Source: Sanguinoderma infundibulare (lineage: Eukaryota; Basidiomycota; Agaricomycetes; Polyporales; Polyporaceae). Taken from it: a stretch of DNA of 64,000 nt. The notes beneath the pieces are model-generated. The model did not search any database, was not told where the DNA came from, and saw nothing but the letters and a program-made list of their open reading frames with translations. The stretch is from assembly GCA_032821775.1 (NCBI GenBank), contig JAVLRN010000018.1, positions 372,001-436,000 of the forward strand, written 5' to 3'. Position 1 is the stretch's first letter, and each line of letters starts with the position of its first letter. Below, one piece after another: positions 34,579 to 45,354 of the stretch. Both the position numbers and the translations under genes were made by a program.

Positions 34579-34604
34579 TACCCATACCCGCGCGGGTATG
34601 GGTA
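34579..34604. repeat. 26-bp perfect palindrome in a TATGGG/CCCATA-rich stretch
   Basis: Perfectly self-complementary, centred on CCCGC/GCGGG and flanked by further CCCATA and TATGGG units (34545-34650). Confidence 0.8.
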
Positions 34605-35002
34605 TGGGTAGATATGGGAGATACCCTTGCCAAACCCATACCCATATGTACCGACCCGCGTCAAACTCGTCATCTCTCCCCCCGACCCCTCCCGCACCAC
34701 CGACCCGTCCTGCACTCCACAGCGAGCTGTTGGCGGTCTTCGATTGAGGGCGTCTTGGTGCGCTTACAGAGCTTCTTGAGTGCCTCGAGCTGCCATGGTT
34801 CCAGGCATGTTCGCCGGGGGCCACGGTGGGCTGCATCTATGGCGGGCTGATGAAGTGGTTATGCAGAGGCACAGGGGGACGAAAGTCAGCTGGCTGCGCT
34901 GGGCGAACGACGAGCACGTGGTGCGTGGAGGAGAAGGGTGGATGATGAAGGGTGCATAGTCGGCGGGGGAACGAGGGGCACAAGGTGAAGACAGGGACTC
35001 AC

Positions 35003-35646
35003 GACAGGGCCGCCACCGCTGGATTCATCGAAACCGTTACCGATCTTCAGCTGCTTGAACTTCCCGATCACAGTCTGACACAACGCAGGTGCATGCAGTC
35101 AGCACATGGCATCCAGTGCCGGTCTCAGACAAGCAGATAGGCATACCTCGATGAACTTGTCGTAGATGGTGTCTTGGATGACGAGGTGAGAGCCTGCAGT
35201 GCAGTCTTGGCCAGTGTTGTAGAGAATGCCGATCGCAACCCAGTTGGCAGTAAAACAACAGTGACACGTCAGTCTCACATCCTCTTCCCCAAGCCCCAAG
35301 CATCCACGGGACGCCCCGCCACATTGATCCCTCGATATGTCGTCACTCACCTTGGTCCAGCTCGGCGGACTCGAAGACAATCTGTGGCGACTTGCCGCCC
35401 AGCTCCAAGCCGACCTGTCACAGGGAAAGCGAGGCCGGAGTGATCAGTGCATCGAAACTGATATCCCTCCCACTCCTTAGTGAAACATACCTTCTTCAAG
35501 TTGTTTTTAGCCGCAGCCTCCATGACCTTGCACCCGGTAGCTGTACTCCCCGTGAACGCCACCTTGTCGACATCCTTGTGGGCCGAGAGCGCAGCACCAC
35601 CAACGGAACCGAGAGGCGGCACAGTGTTGACGACGCCAGGGGGAAC
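35003..35646 (-). pseudogene. Aldehyde dehydrogenase fragment (captured)
   Basis: Four consecutive exons with intact splice sites: VPPGVVNTVPPLGSVGGAAL to TGSTATGCKVMEAAAKNNLK; VGLELGGKSPQIVFESAELD; WVAIGILYNTGQDCTAGSHL to DKFIEV; TVIGKFKQLKIGNGFDESSG. These are the middle of an NAD(P)-dependent ALDH, with the general-base Glu (LELGGKSP) and the catalytic Cys (GQDCTAGS). The N-terminal cofactor-binding part and about the last third are missing, and no start codon fits. The exon-intron structure shows capture at the DNA level rather than by retroposition. It cannot encode a working enzyme. Confidence 0.85.
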
Positions 35647-36052
35647 CTGCCACGGTGATCGTGGTCAGGAGAGGGATGGTAAGAGCCGGCACGCAGAACA
35701 GAGTGAAGGAGGACCATATCCGGTCTCGAACGAGACGGTCAACGGTGAGGCCTTGAGGTGGTGGCTCGAAGAAGAGAGGAGTAAAGACGCCTGCAGGTGT
35801 ACTCTTGGATTGCTCAACTCGTAACTGTATGTCAATTTTCGTCTGGTACTTAGTCGCCATAATCGCGATGTATTCCTCGGATCTCTCGGGCGGCCAATGT
35901 GGTGGTGAAAATGGACATGTTTCCTTGATTTATTACTACGTCGTAAAACTCCCGAACTTTCTACCAGTCCGAATTAACCCCGACCTACGATCGCGAAACG
36001 CGATTACCCCTGCGTTTCATCGTACTTATCCCGACCTCTGGGGCGCGTAGTG

Positions 36053-36904
36053 TTAGTACGTACATGTTGATGTATATGTACTCAGTACCAACATGATGGA
36101 CGGCCTACACTACTGCTCGGCTCCGACTTTACTCGGATCCGGACGTGATTACATACCCTGGCACATATATTCACTTGCACACACCTGACATCACGTCCCC
36201 AGCCCTTTCCTGCTCTTGCTCGCACGGTATGTGGTACGCATACACGCACATGTATCTACCCAGCTTCTTCTCACACCGTATCAGCTGCTCTCGTTCCCCG
36301 CCGATCGAGAGACTCGCTGGGAGCCTTCCAGGGTGCGTACAACTCGCGCACTCAAATATTTGCGATCGGGTGGTGGCAGACGGCGGCGCCACAGTGCATT
36401 TGTGCGCTCCGGTATCCATCGTGGATCGGAGTCGTCCGTGCCCGGCTGTGCCGCAGTCACTAATTGCTACCGTCAATTCCTCAAGCCTCGGCCACAGCAA
36501 AGCCAAAAGTGAGTACGTACATCCGCAGCCTGAGCAATGCGTACTCAGAAGTATTCAATGCGTCCGCAGTCCAATGTTCAATGGGCACAGCGACCTTGTG
36601 ATTGACCGGGTCGGCCGGAAAGGTGATCGCCTGAAACCAGGTACCCCTGTGGCGATGCCTCGGCACTACCCTGCGCTGCCATGTTGCCATCATCGCTTGT
36701 TTTACCTCTGAAGAGCAGAGGCAGCACACACGATGGGCGCACGTTGAGACCGGTTGGCTTCTCTCGCTCTCCCACCTCTCTTCCGTCATATCCTTCGTTC
36801 TTCCTGGGCTGGTCCCCCGTCGTTTCTCAACTCCCCACCTCGTTGCTCTCGTTGCATTCGGCTGGTTTCGAATCTGTGATTGAACAGCAATTCGGTCGGC
36901 CTTG
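36053..36904. other. Inverted-repeat arm end and promoter of the membrane-protein gene
   Basis: 36056-36268 matches the complement of about 43.61-43.79 kb, where the large inverted repeat ends (after TCTACCCAGCTTCT). The remaining about 630 bp is unique and contains no gene; it is the presumed promoter of the following gene. Confidence 0.55.
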
Positions 36905-38652
36905 ATGGCTGCTTCAAATATCACCGGTGCGTCCTTCTCGCCTGCCCTTCTTCTCCCCATCGCGCCGCAGACTGACAGCAGAACATATTGCGCTCCACCT
37001 CTGACAGTTGACGACTCTTCTCCTCTGATCCTTTATGACCCCCCGAACGCATGGACTCATCCATCAGGAAGCCAGGCCACGTCTTATGTAAATTCGACCT
37101 ACAGCTCGTCCAACGTCGCCGGCGCAACCGCCAAGTTCTCGTTCAATGGCACCGGTTTTTGGCTGCTCGGTGCGAAGAAGGCCGACTACGGCCAGTACAT
37201 CCTCATGCTCGACGGCGAGGTGCAGAAGTACGCCAACGCGACCGCGTCGACCGACAAGTTCTCCCAGGTGCTGGGCAAGGCGTCGGGTCTTGCCAATGGG
37301 CAACACACGGTCGTGTACATGGCGGCCGGCGGCGGGTGTGTGGACATTGACGCGATCATATTCGAGACGACGACGGGTGGGCAGCAGAACAGGTGCGTCA
37401 TGCTTTTCATTTCCGTGCTTTCGCGTCTTCCTTATATATCATATCCCACCAAGTGGTGCAAGTAACTCCACTGCGCCTGCCTCGTCGGGTTCCCAGCCGG
37501 CCGACAGCGGCTCTGCGAGGTACGCCGTGCTTTTTTCATTTTCATGCTTTCGCGCCTTCCTTACGTATCCCACGAAGTGCTGCAAGTACAAGCACCTCCT
37601 CGTCGGGTTCCCAGTCGACCAACCGTGTCTCTGCCCAACCGTACGTTCCACGCTTGTCGCGATGTCATCCGTCGACCGCTCACACGCACTACTGTGGCAT
37701 AGGAACGCTGTTAACGGACCTAACGATCCCAACCAAGGGGGCCCACCACCGTCCCAGCCGAATGGACAGCCTAACGGACAGCAACCCACAGCCGCGCAAA
37801 GTAATGGCAATGCCCAAGCTACCGGCCAGCAGTCCAGCACGCAAGGTGCCTCTGATGGCTCGCAGTCGAGCACGAGCAGCGTGTCGGGCCCGTCGACCAG
37901 TCAGACAGAGCCAGCCAGCAGCTCGTAAGCACTCACCATATTTTGCCGTTGCTCAAATCGTGTTCTGACGTCGCATGCCTTCTGTCTCTAGACAAACCGT
38001 CGGAACGTCCGAGCCCGCGAAAGGCTTCCCGCGCGGTGCCCTCATCGGGATCGCCATCGGCGCCGCAATCGGTCTGCTCCTCATCGTCGCGCTTGTCCTC
38101 TTCCTCTTCCGGCGTCGGCGCCGCCTCGGCTCGAAGCTCCGCAGGCTGACGATGGGCCCCGCCTCTCCGACCCTCCCGCTCCAGGACCCCGCGAAACACG
38201 GGAGCAATTACTTCTTTGGTGGATACGGCAGCACGACCGTGAGCAGGAACAACTCGAGCGTGAGCGGGAACAACTCGGTCATGCGGGAGCTGTACCTCGC
38301 CTCTGGGCAGCCTTATCAGGGTTCGGGTCCGGGCGCGGCGGGACGGTTGTCGCAGATTTCGTCCGGTTCTAGGGCGACGGTGCAGAGTAGCGCGTCGTCG
38401 TACTCGAACCCGGAGAGCATGCCGAGGTCGATGTCGCCTGCTGTTCTGAGGGATAGCGTGTACAGCGGGAGGAGTGGGAGTTCTGCGACGTCGGGGAGCG
38501 CGGGTGGGGGCGCGTATCCAAAGAATGTGAGTGGAGTTCCTGTTGCCATCTCGTCGTCGGGTTGTCGTCCAATTCTCATTGTGGAATTCTGAAATTGACA
38601 GCCTCCGAGTCGTCCGCCGCGCCCGCCAGAGCTGAGCTTGAGCCCGGTGTGA
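36905..38652 (+). CDS. Ser-rich single-pass membrane protein with extracellular beta-sandwich-like domain
   Basis: A widespread agaricomycete architecture. The start MAASNIT splices through a GTGCGT..ACAG intron to VDDSSPLILYDPPNAW; the extracellular domain continues FSFNGTGFWLLGAKKADYGQ, YILMLDGEVQKYANA and GQHTVVYMAAGGGCVDIDAI. Short Ser/Thr/Gln-rich exons follow, then one transmembrane helix (GALIGIAIGAAIGLLLIVAL), an RRRRR stop-transfer and a Ser/Gly/Tyr-rich cytoplasmic tail ending PPRPPELSLSPV. No classical signal peptide precedes the domain. Exons 37463-37519 and 37587-37640 with their upstream introns are a tandem duplication. A wall-sensor role is inferred from the layout only. Confidence 0.75.
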
Positions 38653-39939
38653 ACGCCGCTCGCTCGTATGCTGCAACTGTAACGTAGAGGGTGTTACAGC
38701 ATCAGCGACCGTCGTGCGCGGACGTGGATGGTGGTCTGCGGGGTTGTTGTCGAAAAGGAAGTCAGACATGATTTGTACAGTACGCCAAATCTGCTATCCC
38801 ACTCTATGATCCCGCGTGCAACTGCAGCTAAATGGTCCCGGACACACCTTCGAAGGATCTCGCGATCTATAGCAACTTCACGACTTTGCTTCTTCCGAGC
38901 TGAGAGACTAATCCTCTATCACTTAGAGGCGTTGGATTGATCACCTTTTCGTGCCACCGTTGCTCTCCTCGCCGCCAGTTGTGTCGTGCCTATGGCCTGT
39001 GCCAGTACTTGGCATCACTGAAGGGGACGGAATCGCGCCCGGTATTCAGCTCGGATCAACATGCCCGGCAGTGTCGGCGGTCGTCATCTTCATGGGCGCT
39101 TACCCCGGCCTGACCGGGAGAAGAGTGCTTCTCTGCTCTCTGGTGCGATACAGGTGTGATATCAGTCGAGCTCCCGCGAATGGCCTCTAGAGGATCTGGT
39201 AAGGCTTGCGTTGGAGGCACGCGGAGTCGCGCACGGAGGTCTCACGTGTCAATTGCTCATTATCCTACTCGACCTGGCCCTGGACTGTGGGCTATGTTTG
39301 GTTTGAACGGTTCGCGGAGCCGCCCGACGTGCGAGAGTATCAGATGGGGATCAAGGAGGTCAGAACGGCATCATTTTGGCCCTGTTTTGGCCGTTCAATC
39401 GTCGTCGGTCACACCCTGTCACACCGTCGTCGGGCACACCGGACTGCCTCGGAATCAGCAACAAACGACTTCTCGTACTCGGGAAACTCATGCTACAATG
39501 CAGGAAACGTACGTTCATCAATCCTCTCATCATGGAGTGGGCTGCGTGGACAGATGGACGGGGAGTCGAGCCTTAAGGGTGGTTGACGGATGGCGGGCGT
39601 GACACGCCGTGGGCCCTGGTTACGGATGGCAGTGGGAAGGTGACCGTCACGGTGTTATATCAATCTGGGAGCGCGAGGAGTCGGGCGGGCCAAGGCTGCG
39701 TGCATTTCCCTCTTCTCCCTTTCTCCAGTCTCCTTCTCCTTGGTCGAGCTGCGCTCGCTGGACCACCGGCTCTTCAACATCCCCTTGCTCCTGCCTGCTT
39801 AGTCCCTGCATCTCGTTCTCTCCCGGTTCATTCATTCCAGAACAAGAGCAGCGCTCCCTCGCCCGTTTCCAACGTTCAGTTCTCTGGGTCCAAGGCTCAG
39901 TTTCTTCAGCACTTTAAAGCCGGTACATCTTCGATCGCA
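38653..39939. other. Intergenic region, no gene seen
   Basis: 1.29 kb without a supported gene. The last 250 bp is pyrimidine-rich (CTTCTCC runs near 39710) like a basidiomycete core promoter and leader. Confidence 0.45.
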
Positions 39940-40774
39940 ATGGGCAACCTGGTGTGGCACGAGTACGCCCGCTACGTCGCCTTGACGTCCCAGGCTTGTG
40001 AGTTTGCTTTCCCCACATTCGCAACGCGCCACAAAGGCAGCAGCGGGCTGATGACATCCTTCACCCTACCCCCTTCCGCCGTCCTCAAGATGCGATCTGG
40101 TCCGCCTTCTGGGGGATCCTATACAGAAAGTACTTCTTTGACTTTGTGCACGGAATCGTGCGTGCCCCCGGAGGAGTCCAGTGAGTCTATCGTCCTTGTA
40201 TCCCAATTCCAGCCGGCAGGCGTCTCTGTCTTGTGGCGGAGGAAATGCTGCCGTCAGACCGCTCGTCGGCCATTTCGTGCCGTCTGGATAATGGTCTTGA
40301 CCCGTCGTGTTCCGGGCACCCGAACGCGTGTCGGAAACGCACCCAGGGGCCGATGTGGTCAAGTACTCCGTACTGAGCGCAGATCTTGCTCTCGTCTAGG
40401 CCCGCCGCGAGCGACAGCATCTTCGTGGCCGTCATCGTCAAGGCGCCCATCGTCCAGATCCTGAGCATGCTCTTCGGTTTTATCATCATCACCCTCGACT
40501 ATCCGGCCCCATTCCTGAAGAACACGACTATCCATCGGAGCTTCCCGATCCGCGTCGTGCTGCTGTTCCTGCAGACCTTCTTGAACATCTTGTTCTATCA
40601 GGTGCGTCGAGTCTCGCCTTGTCTCTCTGGGATCGCCGGGCTGAGACACGGCAACAGGGAACGAACGCGGCGTTATACTCCTTCATAGCCGCGCTCTGCT
40701 ACATACGGGCGCAGCTCAAAGGGGAGGTTATGCCGGAAGCGAAGGACAACAAGGGGCGGGGCGGGAGAGCCTGA
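39940..40774 (+). CDS. Conserved small fungal membrane protein
   Basis: Four exons joining in frame: MGNLVWHEYARYVALTSQA; YAIWSAFWGILYRKYFFDFV..VRAPGGVQ; PAASDSIFVAVIVKAPIVQI..LFGFIIITLDYPAPFLKN to LFLQTFLNILFYQ; and GTNAALYSFIAALCYIRAQL..MPEAKDNKGRGGRA. Four hydrophobic segments suggest a small multi-pass membrane protein. The MGNLVWHEYARYVAL start and PAPFLKN motif are conserved across fungi in a family I recall as a domain of unknown function (DUF7727 in recent annotation; number from memory). No function can be assigned. Confidence 0.75.
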
Positions 40775-41505
40775 GCTGAGCGCGCGGGGTGCGCTCCTGG
40801 GTTTACGGTACGAGGAGAAACCTTGTAGACTGGCGGCAGATGGGCTGGTCCATCTTGCCGAGCCGCCCTCTCCCCTCATCCTCCTCCCTCCTCCTCTTCC
40901 TCCCCTCCTCCTCATCTTCTCCGCCTGTTTCCCCCATCACCAACTTAACTTCGACGTTACTTTATCTTTCGCCTGTCTTTCTTGTTGTCGTTCTTTGCTT
41001 TCCCAACTTGCATGCCCCGCTAGCCCCTCACAACGCGCCGGCTCCGAGGCCCGCTCATCGGAACCCGCCGACATCCTACAAAACAAGCAGACAGAAATAC
41101 GAACGACTAGAGCAGGATGCCACTCAACCCGAGGAGTGCGCTACGAGTTTGCCGGACTTTGAACGGACTCTCCCCCATGCTGCTGTCTATTGTTTGTGCT
41201 GTATTATTATCGATTTGAAGCGCGACGCTCCGCTTTATGTACTGTATTTCCTGCGCTCTTGCGCATAACGGTTTACGGCCTTGGCCTTTCGCGCTTTCGG
41301 TTTTCGCACTTTTTGCCGACTTCACGCGAACACTCTACGATGGGTAGCATTCAACATCGCTGATGCATATCATGGTCCAGAGACGTTGAGTTCAGAGCGT
41401 GAGTTGGAACGACGTCGACCGATGTCGTTGGCAAGGCGAGCATGGGAGGTGTCGGTGTCGGCGGCTTGTGAGCTCGCTTCTGGGCCCGAGGCGAAGGGTA
41501 AGGAC
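40775..41505. other. Intergenic region, no gene seen
   Basis: 731 bp. Contains pyrimidine-rich stretches (about 40860-40930), probably leader or promoter sequence of the next gene. No conserved ORF. Confidence 0.45.
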
Positions 41506-43239
41506 ATGCTGTCCATTGGCCGATCGACCATCCCCTCTCTCCATTCCACCACCTCTCGCAGCTTGCGTATACCTCGCACACCAACCGGCTCTCGTCCCAT
41601 TACCAGCTGTCCCGCTCTAACTGGTTCGGCGAGGGCATTCGCGAGAAAAGGGGGTCAATCGCACGCCTTTAGAGTCCCTGCGCTCGCATACCAACGACCA
41701 CTCTCCTCGACTTCCAGTTCCTCGTCCAGATCAACCATGGCCACACACGAGGAAATCATCGCAAAGCTGGCAGACAGCTTCGAGCAGGCGCGCTCGTCGG
41801 GGGATCTGCTCTTCTTCCCGTCGACGCTGCACACGCACGCCGAGAACGGGGTAGACGTGAGTGGCCTACCAGTCTTGCCGATATCTGCCTCCCTTCTCTC
41901 CCGTCCTCCTCACCACGCACACCCTGCATACCAACATCCCACGCATTCGCATTCGCATGCATAGATGCGCTCACCCTTTTCTGGCATGCGCAGTTCCAAA
42001 TCCGCCTGTGCCCCGCCCTGCAGAACAAGCCCCGCCTGCCGACACCCGATTTCGGCGCGGACGCGCCACCGGCCGAGGAGCAGGAGAAGAAGCGACATGA
42101 CCCGTTCGCGCCGCCGTACAACCCGAATTTGTTCCTGGGCGAGGTGCGCGACGAGGAGGGGACTGAGTACGTGATCTTGGTCAGTGTGCCGCTGCGCGCG
42201 AGTGGGTTGGATGGCGATTGACGAAGGACGTTACTCTCTCCTCCTCCATGCATTCGCCGTTATTTTCGATTTCGCTTCCGCCCGATTGTGCGCTCGGTTT
42301 CGACGGTGCGGTGCGCGACGCGGGTGGTGTAGTTCAACAAGTACTCCTTGGTGCCACACCACTTCATGCTCGTCACAAAAGGTGCATGCGCCTACTCTTC
42401 GGGTCTGCGCACGCGAGCTGACAGGTCGCAGAGTTCCAGTCGCAGACGTCGCCGCTCCTCCCTGGGGACCTCGTCCAGACGTACCTCTTCCTCGTCGCCG
42501 CGAAGAAGGCGGGCAGGAAGTTATTCGCGTTCTACAACTGTGAGTCTCTGTGCGACCGCATATACCGAGCTCCAGAGGATATAACGTCTTCAAACACCAG
42601 GTGGCGATCTAAGCGGCGCGAGTCAGCCTCATAAGCACGTCCAGTTGCTTCCTATAGATGATGATGGCCCGCCAGTCGAGAAGCTTGCGCGGCACGCCAA
42701 ACTCGAACACGAGAGTACGTCTGCTTCCATCCAGTTTCGCGTCTGTCCAATCTTTTTTTCTCACAACACCCCCCCTCGCAGGCCGTCCGTTCAGCATCAG
42801 CGCACTCCCCTACGCGAACCACGTCCGCCGCCTCCCCTCCTCCCTCCCCTCCTGCCCTCCATCCGAGCTCGAGCCCGCGCTCGCCGACGCCTTCCTCTCC
42901 GTCCTCGACCTCGCCATCCAGACCGTCCGGCAGGCCCCGTCGTACCCCGGCGGCGCCGGCACGCCGTCGTACAACGTCCTCCTCACGCTCGAGCACGTGC
43001 ACGCGATCCCCCGACGGCAGGAGACGACGGAGGTGCTGGAGGGCACGGGCGAGCGGCTGAGCGTGAACGCGCTCGGGTTCGCGGGGATGCTGCTGGTGAA
43101 GAGCGAGCGGGAGCTGGACGCGGTCCGGGAGGCGGGTGTGGGGAGGATACTGGGGAGCGTGGGGCTGGAGAGCGGGTATGAGGCAAGGACGGACGCGCAT
43201 CGGGTTGCGGACGACCAGGTGGAGGCGCTGGATGGCTAG
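41506..43239 (+). CDS. APA2: Ap4A phosphorylase (ATP adenylyltransferase, APA1/APA2 type)
   Basis: Cleaves diadenosine tetraphosphate with phosphate to ATP and ADP. The core begins MATHEEIIAKLADSFEQARS at 41737, then FQIRLCPALQNKPRLPTPDF, DPFAPPYNPNLFLGEV, FNKYSLVPHHFMLVTK, EFQSQTSPLLPGDLVQTYLF, and the HIT-type catalytic motif GGDLSGASQPHKHVQLLPID, then YNVLLTLEHVHAIPRR and NALGFAGMLLVKSERELDAV. Seven exons splice in frame. An in-frame ATG at 41506 adds 77 residues rich in Arg/Ser/Thr/Ala and nearly free of acidic residues, ending RPLSSTSSSSSRST, like a mitochondrial presequence; start at 41737 gives the usual cytosolic form. Which start is used cannot be told. Confidence 0.85.
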
Positions 43240-44340
43240 CGAAAACGGGGTGAGTGCGAATTTGAAAAATCAGAGTTTGCTTTGTTCGGTTGTGGTGTTG
43301 TCGGGGTTCAAGGTGTGCAGGTAATAGAATGCGAGTTACTTTGCATCATTCGGCAGCTCGGTCGCGGAAAATGATCTTATGTGTCAATTCAGAGGTCCTT
43401 GCAAGCAAGGGCACGCATAGAGTAACGTTGTATGCGCGTCGTCAGTGGTCCAAGAAATTCACAAATTCTGAGGCGGTGAGTGCCGGGGAACCATTTTCCT
43501 GCCAAATTGCATCTAAAAAGAGGTTGAACCCGACTCGCCAATCCATTCGAACGGCCTCCCTTCGTTCCTCACACTCAAAGACATTGCTGCAATACTGCGG
43601 AGAGATCATAAATCTGTAGAAGCTGGGTAGATACATCGCGTGTATGCGTACCTCATACCGTGTGGCTGGGGACGTGATATCAGGTGTGTGCGAGTTAATG
43701 TATGTAATCACGTCCGGACCCGAGTAAAGTCGGAGCCGAGCAATAGTGTAGGCCTTCCATTTGGTACTGAGTACATCATGATGTGCATCAACGTGTACAT
43801 ATATGTATGCATAGGTTTACAATTGGGCGATTTGGAGCCGTCCGAAATTCTCACTGGCCAAGGTAGTCTTCTAACCAAGTTGCGTGCCTATTTCAGTACA
43901 ATTTAGATCTCGCCACCCCCATTCGGCTCCGGAGTTTCGCTAACGCTTTCCTCTCTAGTCTCTGCCCTCAGATATCAGCCTCTCAATCTAGACGGCACGA
44001 CACGTTCAACACTCGAAATGAGATTATTTCAATCCAACTCATCACCATACTAGGATGAACAGAGAAAGCCACGATCCATGTAAGCTTCAGAAGCCTCTTC
44101 GCTTTGACCCGACATCTGAGCATGCCCGCGCATCAGGATGAGCATTAAAGGTGGCACACGACCATAGTCAGCACATGATAATCATCCACCAAGGTCAAAG
44201 GGTATGAAAGTTCATCCATTCATTCAGAGTGAACTACATCTAGAGAAATCGAATTAGCTAACGGCTGGAATTGTCCATGAAGACGGCCTCGCATCGGCAA
44301 CCCGGGACGGCGCTGCGCACTCAACGTGTCGGACGGTGAC
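43240..44340. other. Right arm end of the large inverted repeat
   Basis: From about 43612 this is the complement of the 3' flank of PRP-C and of 36056-36268, without the TIR element. 43470-43620 is one copy of a dispersed element of about 120 bp (AGGTTGAACCC..CGCCAATCC..AGATCATAAAT) also seen near 2070-2190, 23720-23920 and 48790-48900. No gene. Confidence 0.6.
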
Positions 44341-45354
44341 TTAGAAGTGGGGGGGAGGGGAAGGCTTGGGCTTGGGCGGGGGAGCAGCGGCCTCACGGCC
44401 CGCGTGGGGAGGAGGCGGGGAAGGCTTAGGCTTGGGTGGAGGAGCGGCAGCCTCACGTACGGCATGCGGGGGAGGGGGCGACGGCTTCGGCTTAGGCGGG
44501 GGCGCGGCAGCCTCGCGACCAACATGCGGGGCAGGCGGCGCCGGAGAAGGCTTGGGCGGAGGAGGTGACGGCTTAGGCTTGGGTGGAGCAGCAGCCTCAG
44601 CCTCAGCCTCACGAGCATGCGGAGGAGGCGGGGAAGGCTTGGGCTTAGGCGGGGGAGCAGCGGCCTCACGGCCTGCATGTGGGGGAAGAGGAGAGGGCTT
44701 GGGCTTTGGCGGAGGAGCAGCGTCACGACCCGCATGGGGCGGAGGCGACGGCTTCGGCTTGGGTGGGGGAGCGGCAGCCTCGCGAGCGGCATGAGGGGGC
44801 GGCGGGGAAGGCTTGGGCTTTGGCGGGGGAGCAGCAGCCTCAGCCTCAGCCTCACGAGCGTGCGGAGGAGGCGGGGAAGGCTTAGGCTTGGGTGGAGGAG
44901 CAGCAGCCTCACGCACGGCGTGCGGGGGAGGGGGCGACGGCTTGGGCTTCGGCGGGGGTGGGGCAGCCTCGCGACCAGCATGCGGGGGCGGCGGGGAAGG
45001 CTTAGGCTTGGGTGGAGGAGCAGCTTCCTCCCGGCCCGCGTGCGGAGGAGGCGACGGCCTGGGCTTGGGCGGCGGAGCAGCAGCCTCACGAGCCCCATGA
45101 GGCGGCGGCGGGGAGGGCTTAGGCGGAGGCGGAGGCGCAGCAGCCTCCCGGAGCGCATGCGGCGGTGGTGGAGGGAGAGGAGAGTGCACCGCAACCGAGC
45201 TGCAGAAAAAGAGCATGCGTATGAGCCTCGCGTGTATGAGAAGATGGAATGGAAGCTAAGCTGGCACTCACCCGTCCTCGGGGGCCCCAAGCGGAGCACC
45301 ATATCCGCTCACGGCGAGCGCAATGAGAGCGTACAAGATCGTAGCGGACCGCAT
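44341..45354 (-). CDS. Secreted proline-rich repeat protein, copy D
   Basis: Minus-strand copy with the same signal peptide exon (MRSATILYALIALAVSGYG, APLGAPEDG), GTGAGT..CAG intron and repeat exon beginning SSVAVHSPLPPPPPHALREA. About 13 repeats of the AAPPPKPKPSPPPPHAGRE type, including two REAEAEA units and the KPSPAPPAPHVGREA variant shared with copy C; ends PPPHF. About 314 residues. It lies in the right arm of the large inverted repeat, opposite copy C, and is divergent from GH27-e, which is broken. The protein frame is intact although its partner gene is not. Confidence 0.7.

Larger units (their letters stand above)
34143..36052. mobile_element. 1.9-kb TIR element carrying a captured ALDH fragment
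   Basis: The left end begins CACTGCGCGCCC and the complement of the right end begins CACTACGCGCCC; similarity continues about 35 bp (AGGTCGGGA shared). Each end is flanked by TTA (34140-34142 and 36053-36055), a 3-bp target duplication. AGGTCGG motifs recur just inside both ends. The other arm of the large inverted repeat (near 43795) continues across this point without the element and serves as an empty site. A CACTA- or Harbinger-like non-autonomous element fits the TIR and 3-bp duplication. No transposase was seen. It also contains a 22-base G run and a 26-base palindrome. Confidence 0.7.

Noticed and set aside
35665..35860. Possible upstream ALDH exon
   Set aside because: No frame matches the ALDH segment expected before VPPGVVN; the fragment appears to start at that exon.
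41281..41505. Further in-frame extension of the Ap4A phosphorylase ORF upstream of 41506
   Set aside because: The segment is mixed in charge and unlike a targeting sequence; probably 5' untranslated.
44366..44794. Long Gly-rich and Arg/Leu-rich ORFs overlapping the PRP repeats on both strands
   Set aside because: They are shadows of the GC-rich repeat; they lack signal peptides or conserved ends, whereas the Pro-rich frame has a signal-peptide exon in all copies.
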